DNA of 37,032 nucleotides from Candidatus Coproplasma stercoripullorum (GTDB taxonomy: Bacteria; Bacillota; Clostridia; Christensenellales; Borkfalkiaceae), in the NCBI GenBank assembly GCA_018712405.1, contig DVHB01000129.1:1-37032 (forward strand). The letters run 5' to 3'. Position 1 is the stretch's first letter. Each line of letters begins with the position of its first letter. Below the pieces are notes generated by a model. It was given only the letters and a program-made list of their open reading frames with translations. It did not search any database and had not been told where the DNA came from. The translations under genes were made by a program, and so were the position numbers. Positions 22,633 through 31,533 of the stretch are shown one piece after another.

Positions 22633-23025
22633 TCACACCGCCATAAATATCGCGCACGCGATGGCGCTTCCGGCCGCTCCGCCCAGAAGGGCGGCAAGCG
22701 CATACATGCCTACGGCAAACCTGTTCAGCTTTTCCTTGACCTCTATAACGGTGGGCGAAGTCTCTTTAAGTTCCTCCATGCGGCCCTGCTCCTCGTATAT
22801 TCCGCTTCTGAGCGCCGCCACGCAGTAAGTTCCTCCGCGTGCATATTTCATATCTATATAGCCGCCGCTTTGCAACTTTTTAAGGGCACCCTCGATCTCT
22901 CCGGCGGCGCGGCGCTCGCCGTCCGGCAGCGCGTCGGCAAATTCGTCGCCGTCAATAATGGCGTACCCGCCGTCCTTGCAGACTGCCGTTATTTTATCGA
23001 ATACCGCTCTCTCAATCGTTCCCAT
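22633..23025 (-). CDS. Winged-helix-like protein with C-terminal TM helix (first of a tandem pair)
   Basis: A 130-residue protein of unknown function. The N-terminal part (about 1-80) contains IERAVFDKITAVCKDGGYAI, EGALKKLQSGGYIDMKYARG and TYCVAALRSGIYEE, a pattern like a winged helix in which the wing ends in Y-C-V-A-x-L-x-x-G. The C-terminal TM helix is about 104-128 (FAVGMYALAALLGGAAGSAI and following). The organisation parallels the following gene, which begins one nucleotide after this stop codon. A TATAAT (23033-23028) is only 2 nt from the ATG, too close for a standard start site, and no Shine-Dalgarno is visible; initiation is therefore uncertain. Confidence 0.65.
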   Translation of the reverse strand: MGTIERAVFDKITAVCKDGGYAIIDGDEFADALPDGERRAAGEIEGALKKLQSGGYIDMKYARGGTYCVAALRSGIYEEQGRMEELKETSPTVIEVKEKLNRFAVGMYALAALLGGAAGSAIACAIFMAV

Positions 23026-23105
23026 TTATTATAAAATTTGTCCAAACCGGCCATTTTTATACAGCTCGGCAAAAAACGGGGCGGAGGATAGCGGGATACA
23101 TAGAG

Positions 23106-23139
23106 GGGCGGCGCGGGGTATGCCTGCCCCGCGCCGCCC
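23106..23139. other. Perfect GC-rich hairpin in the intergenic region
   Basis: 13-bp perfect stem (23106-23118 with 23127-23139) with an 8-nt loop, 68 nt after the end of the small membrane protein gene at 23207. No T-tract follows on either strand, so it is either a weak terminator or an mRNA-stabilising structure. Confidence 0.5.
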
Positions 23140-23206
23140 GCGCGTAAAATATAGTTAAATTCAACCATGTATCAATTTTATCGCAAAAACAGGCGACAAG
23201 CGGGCG

Positions 23207-23551
23207 TCAACTCTCCTGCATGGATGCCCATATTATGCCGCCTATCATAAATAAAACGCCGAGCGCCAGTACAACGCAGCACATAATATACAAAACCTTC
23301 GCCCATGCAAGCGGTCTCCGCTTTTGCTGCGTTCGTATGAGTCCGCATGCCGCTATCCCGCACACAATGCCGCCTATTATTCCGTACACGCCGACGGGCG
23401 TGAAGGCAAGGCCGTATAAAACAACTTCCAGAACCCCTGCTGCTGCGCCCAAGATCGCATATATGCTGTCTTTGGCGGTGGCGGGCCCTTCGGGCGCCGC
23501 GGGCGCAGTTTGCTCTTCCGGTATTTGATTTCTGTTCTTCTTATTGCTCAT
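23207..23551 (-). CDS. Small three-helix membrane protein, function unknown
   Basis: A 114-residue membrane protein. A hydrophilic Gln/Pro/Ala-rich N-terminus (1-28) is followed by three hydrophobic helices: about 29-52 (SIYAILGAAAGVLEVVLYGLA), 54-72 (GVYGIIGGIVCGIAACGLI) and 84-108 (KVLYIMCCVVLALGVLFMIGG). Its layout resembles small DUF4190-like membrane proteins, but I cannot assign a family. The start codon overlaps the end of rqcH by 11 nt, with GAGGTG as ribosome binding site inside rqcH, so the two are translationally coupled. Confidence 0.7.
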   Translation of the reverse strand: MSNKKNRNQIPEEQTAPAAPEGPATAKDSIYAILGAAAGVLEVVLYGLAFTPVGVYGIIGGIVCGIAACGLIRTQQKRRPLAWAKVLYIMCCVVLALGVLFMIGGIIWASMQES

Positions 23552-25217
23552 CTTCGCACCTCAGTTCGGCGTGTCCGTCGGGTACGGCAAGCGCCGTCTT
23601 GTAGTCGGTATATACCACAAACCCCGTCTTTCCGCCCGAAGGTTTTTTCACGAATTTTTTCAGCGTGTAGTCCACGGGCACCTTGCCGCCGTCCCGCGCC
23701 TGAGAATACCAAGCGCAAATCTCCGCCGCGACCTTTATCACGTCATCGGGCACGTCGCGCCCTTCTGCCAGCACGCCCACATGGGAGGAGTGGTAGCGTT
23801 GCGCGTGCAGCCACAGATCTCTCTCCGCAAGGCCTCTCGTCAGTCTCTCGTTCTGCATATTGTTCCGTCCCGCGATTATCACAAAGCCGTTGTATTCGTA
23901 TCTTCTGAACGGCGCGCGCGGCGTCTCGCGTTTTTTGCCCCTGGGCGCATTCTCGGCCTTTAATATGCCTAGCGATATCAGCTCCGCTTCGGCTTCCTCA
24001 AAGTCTGAGATGTCGTCCGCTTTCTCCAGCGAAAAGCGTATGCTCTCAAGATAGGCCTTTTCCTCATCGGTCTCCTTTTTCTGTACTGAAAGCGCGTCCA
24101 GAGTGCGCTTCAGCTTTGCATACCTCTTGTAATATTTCTGAGCGTTTTGTGCGGGTGTAAGCTTAGGGTCGAGCGCGATTGTTATTTCCGGCATGTTCTC
24201 GTCGTAATAGTTCACCGCCTTCAGCCTGTCGGCGCCCCGCTCCACGGCATAGATGTTTGCCGTTATCAGCTCGCCCTTCAGCTTCACGTCCTCGATGTCG
24301 TTGCACTCGGAGAGCCTGTTCATTATTATCCCCAGCCTCTTTTCGCATTTCTTTTCGGATGAGCGAAGAGCGGAGTCGAGCTTTCTCTTCCTGTCGTCGA
24401 ACGCCTTCTTTTTGCATACGTAGTCGTAGTAGACCGTCTGCGCTTCCAGAAGGGTGGGGTAATTTTTCTTCTCGCCATCAAAACAGCACACCTTGAAGTC
24501 GGCGGGCGCGCCCTTTTTATATGTCACGCAGGGGGAGTAGAATTTTCCGTTCACATAGTCATATACGTCCGCGGCGGCCGGCCTTCCCGCAAACGCCGCC
24601 TCAATGTCCAGCGCCGTGGCATAGCTTATGCCCGTTATCCTGTTTGCGATGAAGTCTGCGTCGCCTGCACCGCCCGACATGGCGGCCTCCAGTGCCGCAA
24701 GATCGGTGGGGTCGGCCTTGTCCTGCGGTTCGGGCAATTCATACTGCGCCCCCGTGAACAGTATGCGCTTTGCGCCGCTCTCCAAAGAGGTGGTCTTCAT
24801 TGCGCCCAGTATCTTTCCGTTTTCAACAAGTATCACATTACTGTATTTGCCCATTATCTCGCAGTACAACACGCGCTCGGCGCGGTCGAAGTCCCCCGCG
24901 CAGTCGAGCGTTATGGCGGCTATCCTCTCAAACCCGGGCTGTGCGACCGATTTTACGATCGCCCCGGTGAGGTGTTTTCTCAGCAGCATGCAAAAGGATG
25001 GCGCCGCCGGCTGCCCGTGAGCTCCGCTTTCGGCAATGTTTATCCTGCAATTTTGCGCGTGCGCGCATATTTCAAGTTTAACCGTGCCCTTTTGTGTGTA
25101 TATAAAAAGAGTAAGCTCATCCTTTGCGGGCTGGTTTATGCGTGAAACCTTGCCCCCGCGTAGTTTTTGGTCGAGCTCCCGTATAACATACTTAAGCGTA
25201 AATGCGTCCTGCGGCAT
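23541..25217 (-). CDS. rqcH: RqcH, NFACT-family ribosome quality-control protein
   Basis: A 558-residue NFACT protein (older names FbpA, fibronectin-binding). RqcH binds stalled 50S subunits and recruits tRNA-Ala to add C-terminal alanine tails that mark the nascent chain for degradation; ClpP, encoded nearby, is one protease for such tails in Bacillus. NFACT-N is at about 1-200 (DAFTLKYVIRELDQKLRGGK and RINQPAKDELTLF). A coiled-coil middle follows (about 255-400), then NFACT-R (about 430-550: RRYEYNGFVIIAGRNNMQNE, then DLWLHAQRYHSSHV). In NFACT-N the Asp-Arg pair needed for tRNA recruitment in Bacillus appears as Glu-Arg (GFERIAAITL), and the usual PGSHV of NFACT-R reads HSSHV. AGG precedes the ATG and there is a good promoter upstream. 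Confidence 0.92.
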   Translation of the reverse strand: MPQDAFTLKYVIRELDQKLRGGKVSRINQPAKDELTLFIYTQKGTVKLEICAHAQNCRINIAESGAHGQPAAPSFCMLLRKHLTGAIVKSVAQPGFERIAAITLDCAGDFDRAERVLYCEIMGKYSNVILVENGKILGAMKTTSLESGAKRILFTGAQYELPEPQDKADPTDLAALEAAMSGGAGDADFIANRITGISYATALDIEAAFAGRPAAADVYDYVNGKFYSPCVTYKKGAPADFKVCCFDGEKKNYPTLLEAQTVYYDYVCKKKAFDDRKRKLDSALRSSEKKCEKRLGIIMNRLSECNDIEDVKLKGELITANIYAVERGADRLKAVNYYDENMPEITIALDPKLTPAQNAQKYYKRYAKLKRTLDALSVQKKETDEEKAYLESIRFSLEKADDISDFEEAEAELISLGILKAENAPRGKKRETPRAPFRRYEYNGFVIIAGRNNMQNERLTRGLAERDLWLHAQRYHSSHVGVLAEGRDVPDDVIKVAAEICAWYSQARDGGKVPVDYTLKKFVKKPSGGKTGFVVYTDYKTALAVPDGHAELRCEDEQ

Positions 25218-25272
25218 AATTTTTACCTGCCAGATAAGTATTGCGGCGCAAAGAGAGCGCCTTCAAGTATCA

Positions 25273-25301
25273 AGTATACAGCAACCGCGCCAAAAAGTAA
25301 A
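25273..25301 (-). promoter_or_regulatory. Promoter of rqcH
   Basis: On the minus strand TTTACT (25301-25296) and TATACT (25278-25273) with a 17-bp spacer, giving a leader of about 49 nt. Confidence 0.55.
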
Positions 25302-25333
25302 TTAATTATTTGCAGGCAATCTGTTTAAAACGC

Positions 25334-25362
25334 TTTTCAAAAACAAACTAATGTGCTAAAAT
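25334..25362 (+). promoter_or_regulatory. Promoter of tig (and probably clpP)
   Basis: TTTTCA (25334-25339) and TAAAAT (25357-25362) with a 17-bp spacer, giving a leader of about 136 nt before the tig ATG. Confidence 0.5.
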
Positions 25363-25377
25363 TATTTCTATGCGGAA

Positions 25378-25439
25378 ACGTTACCATTTATATAGTAGTG
25401 TAACGTCCCCGCGGCACGGCCTGCCGCCGTAAAGGCGGC
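25378..25439 (+). promoter_or_regulatory. Structured leader of tig with an ACGTTAC inverted repeat
   Basis: ACGTTAC (25378-25384) and GTAACGT (25400-25406) form a perfect 7-bp inverted repeat with a 15-nt gap, starting about 9 nt after the predicted transcription start. A second hairpin, GCCGCC/GGCGGC with loop GTAAA, is at 25423-25439. The sequence does not match CIRCE or the CtsR box, the usual stress operators of clp genes. It may be an operator or an mRNA structure. Confidence 0.4.
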
Positions 25440-25504
25440 GCAGCTTGCCGGTATCAAAGAAAGAAAAATAAAATTTTACAATATATCATTTGGAGAGATT
25501 CATC

Positions 25505-26803
25505 ATGGATTACAAAACAGCACCCGCAGAAAAAAGCACCGTAAAAGTTACCATTACCTATTCCAAAGATGAGTGGGACGAGGCTATAGGCAAGGCATAT
25601 ACCCGCACGAGGGGCAAATACAGCGTTCCCGGCTTCAGGAAGGGCAAGGCTCCCAGACCCGTACTCGAAAATTTCTACGGCAAGGGCGTGTTCTTCGACG
25701 AGGCTTTCAATATTCTCTTCTCGGCTACCTATCCCGACATCATCGCAAAGGAGAAGGATAATTTCACGGCTGTGGGCGACCCTTCGCTCTCCGTCGACGA
25801 GATATCCGACGAGAACGGCGTAACTCTCACCGCCACCGTTCCCGTAAAGCCCGACGTGGAGATAGGTTCTTACAAAGGTTTAAAAATCAGAAGTTATGAG
25901 TATAATGTTACGGACGAAGAAGTCGATAAAGAGGCCAACAGGATCCTTTTGAGCAAGGCCGAGGACGTAGCTGTTTCCGACCGTCCCTGCAAAAACGGCG
26001 ATATCGTTAAAATCGATTTCTCGGGCAGCGTCGACGGCGTGAAGTTCCCCGGCGGCACTGCTGAAGACTATGACCTCGAACTCGGCAGCGGCGCCTTTAT
26101 CCCCGGCTTTGAAGAGCAGGTGGAGGGAATGAGCGTCGGCGAGGAGAAGAACATAACCGTTAAATTCCCCGACGACTATCAGGCCGACGACCTTAAGGGC
26201 AAAGAGGCCGTGTTCGAAATAAAGCTCAAGGGCATAACCGAAAAGAAGTACCCCGAGCTCACCGACGAGTTTGTAAAGGCCAACGGCGGCTGCGAGACCG
26301 TTGAAGAGTACAAAAAGAAGTGCCGCGAAAGGCTTGAGAGCCGCGCCGCGACGCGAAGCGTGAACGAGACGGAGAACAGCATCTTGAAGGCCATCTGCGC
26401 CACCGCCAAGGCCGAGATCCCCGACGCAATGGTGGAGCAGGAGATCGACAAGATGGTTCAGGACTTCTCCTACAGGCTCATGTACCAGGGCGTCAAGCTC
26501 GAGGACTACCTCAAATATATGGGCCTTACCATGGAGCAGTTCCGCTCGCAGTTTACGGGCAATGCCACAGAGCGCGTGATGTCCACCCTCGTTATCGACA
26601 AAATTGTCCGTACCGAGAACATCAAGGCCGAACCTGAAGAGGTTGAGGCGAAGATAGCCGAGCAGGCAGCCTCCGTCGGCAAGACCGCTGAAGAGTATAA
26701 AAAGAATCTCGATCCCCGTCAGAGGGAGTATATCGAGAGCGATATAGTAGTTTCCAAGTTGTTCGATTTCTTAAAGTCCAACAACGAAATGTACACCGAG
26801 TAA
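25505..26803 (+). CDS. tig: Trigger factor
   Basis: A 432-residue ribosome-bound chaperone and peptidyl-prolyl isomerase that meets nascent chains at the exit tunnel. The ribosome-binding loop GFRKGKAPR is at about residues 41-49. The FKBP-type domain spans about 155-240 (VKIDFSGSVDGVKFPGG, then FIPGFEEQVEGMSVGE), and the C-terminal helical cradle follows (about 255-432). The ATG at 25505 is preceded by GGAGAG at a 7-nt spacing; the frame is open five codons further upstream, but that would start inside the ribosome binding site. It heads the tig-clpP-clpX-lon-engB block, which joins folding and proteolysis and is conserved in Clostridia. Confidence 0.95.
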   Translation: MDYKTAPAEKSTVKVTITYSKDEWDEAIGKAYTRTRGKYSVPGFRKGKAPRPVLENFYGKGVFFDEAFNILFSATYPDIIAKEKDNFTAVGDPSLSVDEISDENGVTLTATVPVKPDVEIGSYKGLKIRSYEYNVTDEEVDKEANRILLSKAEDVAVSDRPCKNGDIVKIDFSGSVDGVKFPGGTAEDYDLELGSGAFIPGFEEQVEGMSVGEEKNITVKFPDDYQADDLKGKEAVFEIKLKGITEKKYPELTDEFVKANGGCETVEEYKKKCRERLESRAATRSVNETENSILKAICATAKAEIPDAMVEQEIDKMVQDFSYRLMYQGVKLEDYLKYMGLTMEQFRSQFTGNATERVMSTLVIDKIVRTENIKAEPEEVEAKIAEQAASVGKTAEEYKKNLDPRQREYIESDIVVSKLFDFLKSNNEMYTE

Positions 26804-26884
26804 TTTCGGCAGACTACGGCGCAGAAAATGCGCGCGGCGGGCGCGGTTCAATTATTTATTTCGTCCGCCCGAAGGAGTATTGAA

Positions 26885-27484
26885 ATGAAGATCAATGAAA
26901 GGGGCGCGCTTGTGCCCTATATAGTCGAGCAGACATCCCGCGGGGAACGCTCGTACGATATCTACAGCCGCCTTCTGGAGGACAGAATAGTGTTTTTAAG
27001 CGGCGAGATAGACGATGCAACGGCAAACACCGTAGTCGCCCAGCTGATCTACCTCGAGGCTAAGGATCCTTCAAAGGATATTTCGCTTTACATTAACAGC
27101 CCGGGCGGCAGCGTTTCGGCCGGTCTTGCCATATACGATACCATGAATTATGTGAAGTGCGACGTATCCACCATCTGTATAGGCATGGCGGCCTCGATGG
27201 GAGCCTTCCTGCTCTCGAGCGGCGCAAGGGGCAAGAGGTATGCCCTTCCCAACAGCGAAATAATGATCCATCAGCCTCTCGGCGGCGCGCAGGGCCAGGC
27301 GAGCGATATCAAGATCGCGGCCGAACATATCCTGCGCACTAAGCGCAAGCTCAACGAGATCCTCGCCGCCAACACGGGAAAGCCCGTCGAGCAGCTCGAG
27401 CGCGACACCGACAGGGATAACTATCTTTCGGCAAACGAGGCGCTTGCATACGGCCTTATAGATAAGGTATTTACAAAGAGGTAA
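26885..27484 (+). CDS. clpP: ATP-dependent Clp protease proteolytic subunit
   Basis: A 199-residue serine peptidase that forms the tetradecameric chamber of ClpXP. The catalytic triad is intact: Ser104 in GMAASMGA, His129 in MIHQPLGG and Asp178 in [10 protein letters not shown], each offset by seven from E. coli ClpP. The N-terminal [20 protein letters not shown] contains the axial-loop region. The ATG at 26885 has AAGGAG 7 nt upstream (26872-26877); the open frame back to 26828 is not needed. It follows tig by 81 nt with no clear terminator, and is followed by a strong one, so tig-clpP is probably one transcript. Confidence 0.96.
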   Translation: MKINERGALVPYIVEQTSRGERSYDIYSRLLEDRIVFLSGEIDDATANTVVAQLIYLEAKDPSKDISLYINSPGGSVSAGLAIYDTMNYVKCDVSTICIGMAASMGAFLLSSGARGKRYALPNSEIMIHQPLGGAQGQASDIKIAAEHILRTKRKLNEILAANTGKPVEQLERDTDRDNYLSANEALAYGLIDKVFTKR

Positions 27485-27500
27485 GGTTACGCACCTTGTA

Positions 27501-27541
27501 ATTTGCGCGCGCCCGCCGCGCTGCGGGCGCGCGCAAATTTT
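27501..27541 (+). terminator. Rho-independent terminator between clpP and clpX
   Basis: A perfect 16-bp stem (27501-27516 with 27523-27538, 6-nt loop) followed by TTT. The stem is unusually GC-rich (alternating GC). It separates tig-clpP from clpX, which must be read through or have its own promoter; none is obvious in the 110 nt that remain. Confidence 0.75.
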
Positions 27542-27651
27542 AAACAGCGGCAAATTCTGTGTGCAGTCAATGCGGCAGATTTTGCATTTCAACAACTACA
27601 CAACATCAGCCGTACATATCGCCCGCTCTATTGCGGGGCGAGGAGGTATTA

Positions 27652-28875
27652 ATGAAAGAAAAGAGATATTGTTCCTTCTGCGGCAAGCCGGAAGACCTGG
27701 TGAGAAAGCTCATCACGGGGCAGAACGGCGCCTGCATATGCGACGAGTGTTTGGAGATAGGCCACGACATGATAAAGGAGGAGGGCGGAGATAAATTCAC
27801 GCCCGTTCCCTTAAAGAAGCCCGCCGAGATTAAGGCCGAGCTCGATAAGTATATCGTCGGCCAGGACGAGGCGAAGAGGGTGCTCTCCGTCGCGGTATAT
27901 AACCACTACAAGCGCATAAACAATGCCGCCGCACACAAGGACGACGACATAGAGATCGAAAAGAGCAACATTCTGCTTTTGGGCCCCACGGGCTGCGGCA
28001 AAACTCTGCTCGCCCGCACGCTCGCCAAAATACTCAACGTTCCATTCGCCACTACCGACGCCACCACCCTTACTGAGGCGGGTTACGTGGGTGAGGACGT
28101 CGAGAACATACTTTTAAAACTCATTCAGAATGCAGATTATAATATAGAGCGCGCCCAGCGCGGAATAATTTACATCGACGAGATAGACAAGATCGCAAGG
28201 AAGGGTGAAAATGTGTCAATCACCCGCGACGTCTCGGGCGAGGGCGTACAGCAGGCGCTCCTTAAAATAATCGAAAGCACCGTTGCAAACGTTCCCCCGC
28301 AGGGCGGCAGGAAGCACCCCCAGCAGGAGTGCCTGAGGATAGACACGACTGATATACTGTTCATCTGCGGCGGCGCGTTTGTCGGACTCGACAAGATAGT
28401 ACAAAAGCGCAAGGATACCACGTCTCTCGGCTTCGGCGGCGAGGTAAAGCTCTCCGACAATGAAGTTTCATACGAGATGCTCGCCGACGTTAAACCCCAG
28501 GATCTCACGAAATACGGGCTCATCCCCGAGTTTGTGGGCAGGGTGCCCATCGTGGTAAGCCTTCACCCGCTCGATGAAGAGGCGCTCGTAAGCATACTCA
28601 CTCAGCCCAAGAACGCAATAATCAAGCAGTACCAGAAGCTCATCGCGCTCGACGGCGTAAAGCTTACGGTAGAGGACGCCGCCGTACGCGAGATAGCCAA
28701 CACCGCCATCCGCTTAAAGACGGGCGCCCGCGGCCTGCGCACGATAATAGAAAGTTTCATGACCCCCGTCATGTATAAGCTTCCCTCCGAACCCGACGTG
28801 GAGGAGGTAATCGTCACCAAAGACTGCGTTACGAGGGATGCGGAGCCTAAGCTGGTCTACAAAAAATCCGCATAA
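27652..28875 (+). CDS. clpX: ATP-dependent Clp protease ATP-binding subunit ClpX
   Basis: A 407-residue AAA+ unfoldase that feeds substrates to ClpP. The zinc-binding domain is at 7-33 (CSFC and CDEC pairs, with an extra Cys28). Walker A is GPTGCGKT (111-118) and Walker B is IIYIDEIDK (172-180). The RKH pore motif is present in GGRKHPQQE, and the ClpP-docking loop reads LGFGG in place of the IGF of E. coli. The ATG at 27652 has AGGAGG 5 nt upstream; the frame is open to 27559 but that stretch precedes the ribosome binding site. A composite repeat region follows before lon. Confidence 0.96.
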   Translation: MKEKRYCSFCGKPEDLVRKLITGQNGACICDECLEIGHDMIKEEGGDKFTPVPLKKPAEIKAELDKYIVGQDEAKRVLSVAVYNHYKRINNAAAHKDDDIEIEKSNILLLGPTGCGKTLLARTLAKILNVPFATTDATTLTEAGYVGEDVENILLKLIQNADYNIERAQRGIIYIDEIDKIARKGENVSITRDVSGEGVQQALLKIIESTVANVPPQGGRKHPQQECLRIDTTDILFICGGAFVGLDKIVQKRKDTTSLGFGGEVKLSDNEVSYEMLADVKPQDLTKYGLIPEFVGRVPIVVSLHPLDEEALVSILTQPKNAIIKQYQKLIALDGVKLTVEDAAVREIANTAIRLKTGARGLRTIIESFMTPVMYKLPSEPDVEEVIVTKDCVTRDAEPKLVYKKSA

Positions 28876-29001
28876 AAAACTTGCATATGCTTCGTGATAC
28901 GGTGTTGCGCTGCGGCAACCTTCGGTCACTTACGTCAAAGTAAGCTCCCTCAGGTTTTCCTCGCGCGCCTTGTCTCACTCGCATCTTCAAGTTTTTTGCA
29001 C
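28876..29001. repeat. Palindrome-ended repeat element, part 1 of the clpX-lon spacer
   Basis: The element begins with AAAAAACTTGCATATGC just after the clpX stop (28876-28892) and ends with an inverted copy near 28981-28997 (GCATCTTCAAGTTTTTT); 15 of 17 positions match between the arms. The roughly 90 bp between them are GC-rich and unlike a coding sequence. The arrangement resembles a small non-autonomous dispersed repeat. I recall near-identical sequence in other clostridial genomes, often mis-annotated as short ORFs, but I cannot verify that here. Confidence 0.6.
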
Positions 29002-29008
29002 CGCGTTT

Positions 29009-29195
29009 TGTCCCCCTTGCAAAAGGGGGACAGCAACCATACACCTCGCCCCCATTGTGTAAAGGGGGGGGGAATTAAAGGGGAGATTGTTACTCTTCGG
29101 GCAACGCGAATAAAATTGCCCGAACTGTATTTGTCACCAAAGATTCAAGCGGCAATGCCGCCTTTTAAAGGGGGAGCGTCGCTCCCCCTGTTTTT
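29009..29195. repeat. Cluster of hairpins, part 2 of the clpX-lon spacer
   Basis: Four hairpins in 190 bp: TGTCCCCCTT/AAGGGGGACA (29009-29032, loop GCAA), TTCGGGCAA/TTGCCCGAA (29096-29124), GCGGC/GCCGC (29149-29161), and AGGGGGAGC/GCTCCCCCT (29169-29189) followed by GTTTTT. G and C runs of 5-10 recur through it. The last hairpin with its T-run looks like a terminator, although it lies only 20 nt before the lon ATG. The whole looks like an inserted intergenic repeat, not a gene. TTGTTA (29087-29092) and TAAAAT (29111-29116), 18 bp apart, could be a weak promoter for lon. Confidence 0.55.
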
Positions 29196-29214
29196 ATCAA
29201 AGAGAACTTTTATT

Positions 29215-31524
29215 ATGTCCATCAAATATTTTGACGAAATACCGGTAATTCCCATGCGCGGCAGGGTAATATTTCCCGATACGGTCGTATCCTTCGATGC
29301 GGGCAGGCTGATATCGCTCACCGCTATAAAGCGCGCCGCCGACGGCGACATGCGCCTTCTCGTGTGCGCCCAGCCAGACCCCGAGAAGGAGGAAATAACG
29401 GCTGACGACATCTGCCGCGTGGGCACCGTGGTAAAGATAAAGCAGATAACCCGCCTTCCGTCGGACAGCATACGCATCCTCGCCGAGGGGCTGTGCCGCG
29501 TGCGCGTGCGCTCCTTTTCGTATGACGAGTGTTTTCTTGCGGAGGCGGACGAAATAAAGCCCGTCCACGGCGACCTCACGCTGGAGGAGGCTTATTTCCG
29601 TACGGCCCGAGATATAATGCGCGACATCACATCTACCGAGAGCAGGATATCCAAAGATAATATCGCCCGCATGGACAGGTGCGGCGACCCCGACGAATAT
29701 GTGAATATTGCGGCAAGCAGCCTGCCCATCCGCGACGACATAAAGCAGAAAATTCTGGAGTGCGAAAACGTCACCGAGCGGCTGCGCATGCTCGAAAAGT
29801 GTCTCAACGACGAGCTCGAGATAATGCGCCTTTCGCGCAAGATAAGTGCCGCCGTCCGCCAGAATATCGATAAAAACCAGCGCGAATATTACCTCCGCGA
29901 ACAGCTCAAGGCCATACATGCCGAGCTCGGCGACGACGAGGACGAGCGCGAGGCCCTCGCCCAGAAGATAAAAAATAAGGGCATGCCCGAGGAGATAGAG
30001 GAGAAGGCTTTAAAAGAGATCGCCCGCATGGACAAGATGTCGTCCTCATCTCCCGAATACACGGTGATACGCAACTATCTCGACTGGCTCATCAACCTTC
30101 CCTGGAAGGAGGAGACCAAGGACACCGAGGACCTGAAGGACGCCGTAAAGATTTTAAACGACGACCACTACGGGCTCGAAAAGATAAAGGAGCGCATAAC
30201 CGAATACCTCGCTGTATTAAAGCTCACGGGCAATCTAAAGGCGCCCATTCTGTGCTTCGTCGGTCCTCCCGGCGTGGGCAAAACATCTATAGCCACCTCC
30301 GTGGCGCGCGCCCTCGGGCGCAAGTTCGTGCGCATGAGCCTGGGCGGCGTCAAGGATGAGGCCGAAATAAGGGGGCACCGCCGCACCTATGTGGGCGCAA
30401 TGCCGGGGCGCATAATCTACGGCATAAAGAACGCCGGTTCGATAAACCCCGTGTTCCTTCTGGACGAGATAGACAAGCTCTCCTCCGATATGCGCGGCGA
30501 CCCCGCCAGCGCACTTCTGGAGGTCTTGGATCCCGCCCAGAACAGCACCTTCCGCGACAGGTATCTCGAAGTGCCTTACGACCTTTCAAAGGTACTGTTT
30601 ATCACCACCGCCAACAGCGTCGAAACCATACCTTCGCCCCTTCTGGACAGAATGGAGCTCATCGAAATAAGCGGCTATACCGAGGAGGAGAAGCTGCAGA
30701 TCGCCCGCCGCTATCTCATTCCCAAGCGCACCGAGGCCAACGGCCTTAAAGAGGGCGACGTCACCTTTACCGACGGCGCGCTGCGCGCCGTGATAGAGGG
30801 GTATACCCGCGAGGCGGGCGTGCGCACTTTAGAGCGCAGGATCGACGCAGTCTGCCGCAAAATTGCAGTAAAGGTGGCGGAGGGGGGTAAAGCGAGACGC
30901 AAGGTCACGGCCGAAAGCCTTCATTCGTTATTGGGCCCCGCGAGGTTCAGGCAGGATAAGGATGCGCCCCGCCGCGACGAGGTGGGAGCCGCCACAGGGC
31001 TCGCCTGGACGGCGGTCGGCGGCACAACGCTGACCATAGAGGTCTCGGCAATGCACGGCAAGGGCGAAATCCAGCTCACGGGCAAGCTGGGCGACGTCAT
31101 GAAGGAGAGCGCCCGCGCCGCGATAAGCTATATCCGTTCCAACAGTACGCAGTACGGCATAGCAGATTCTGCGTTCGATTCCACCGATATCCACATTCAT
31201 GTGCCCGAAGGAGCCACTCCCAAAGACGGCCCCAGCGCGGGCATAACCATGGCCACGGCCATTCTTTCGGCGTTCACGGGCAAACCCGTGCGCGGCGACA
31301 TCGCCATGACGGGCGAGATAACTCTCCTCGGTAACGTGCTGCCCATAGGCGGGCTCAAGGAAAAGGCGCTCGCCGCCTACCGCACCGGGGTAAAGAACGT
31401 GATAATTCCCGAGGACAACCAAAAGGACCTCGAAGAGATCCCCAAAGACGTCCGCGAAAAAATTAATTTTATCCCCGTAAACAATGTGGGCGCTGTGTTC
31501 CACAATGCCATAGTGGGGCTGTGA
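29215..31524 (+). CDS. lon: ATP-dependent protease Lon
   Basis: A 769-residue LonA protease combining an N-terminal substrate-binding domain (about 8-200, starting [15 protein letters not shown]), a helical segment, an AAA+ domain and a Ser-Lys peptidase. Walker A is GPPGVGKT (350-357) and Walker B is VFLLDEID (413-420). The catalytic Ser674 is in PKDGPSAG, and Lys717 is in [10 protein letters not shown], 43 residues later, as in E. coli. It degrades misfolded and regulatory proteins in the cytoplasm. The ATG at 29215 begins the conserved domain; the frame is open to 28894, but that part is the repeat region. The ribosome binding site is weak (AAGAGAA). engB follows after 9 nt. Confidence 0.96.
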   Translation: MSIKYFDEIPVIPMRGRVIFPDTVVSFDAGRLISLTAIKRAADGDMRLLVCAQPDPEKEEITADDICRVGTVVKIKQITRLPSDSIRILAEGLCRVRVRSFSYDECFLAEADEIKPVHGDLTLEEAYFRTARDIMRDITSTESRISKDNIARMDRCGDPDEYVNIAASSLPIRDDIKQKILECENVTERLRMLEKCLNDELEIMRLSRKISAAVRQNIDKNQREYYLREQLKAIHAELGDDEDEREALAQKIKNKGMPEEIEEKALKEIARMDKMSSSSPEYTVIRNYLDWLINLPWKEETKDTEDLKDAVKILNDDHYGLEKIKERITEYLAVLKLTGNLKAPILCFVGPPGVGKTSIATSVARALGRKFVRMSLGGVKDEAEIRGHRRTYVGAMPGRIIYGIKNAGSINPVFLLDEIDKLSSDMRGDPASALLEVLDPAQNSTFRDRYLEVPYDLSKVLFITTANSVETIPSPLLDRMELIEISGYTEEEKLQIARRYLIPKRTEANGLKEGDVTFTDGALRAVIEGYTREAGVRTLERRIDAVCRKIAVKVAEGGKARRKVTAESLHSLLGPARFRQDKDAPRRDEVGAATGLAWTAVGGTTLTIEVSAMHGKGEIQLTGKLGDVMKESARAAISYIRSNSTQYGIADSAFDSTDIHIHVPEGATPKDGPSAGITMATAILSAFTGKPVRGDIAMTGEITLLGNVLPIGGLKEKALAAYRTGVKNVIIPEDNQKDLEEIPKDVREKINFIPVNNVGAVFHNAIVGL

Positions 31525-31533
31525 TCGTTTCTC

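Noticed and set aside
23541-25217. Fibronectin-binding adhesin
   Set aside because: Old name for the NFACT family; there is no signal peptide and the domain order is that of the cytoplasmic RqcH.
28847-29044. Short minus-strand ORF in the clpX-lon spacer
   Set aside because: It lies inside the palindromic repeat and starts near its hairpin. Such ORFs are probably by-products of the repeat and not genes.
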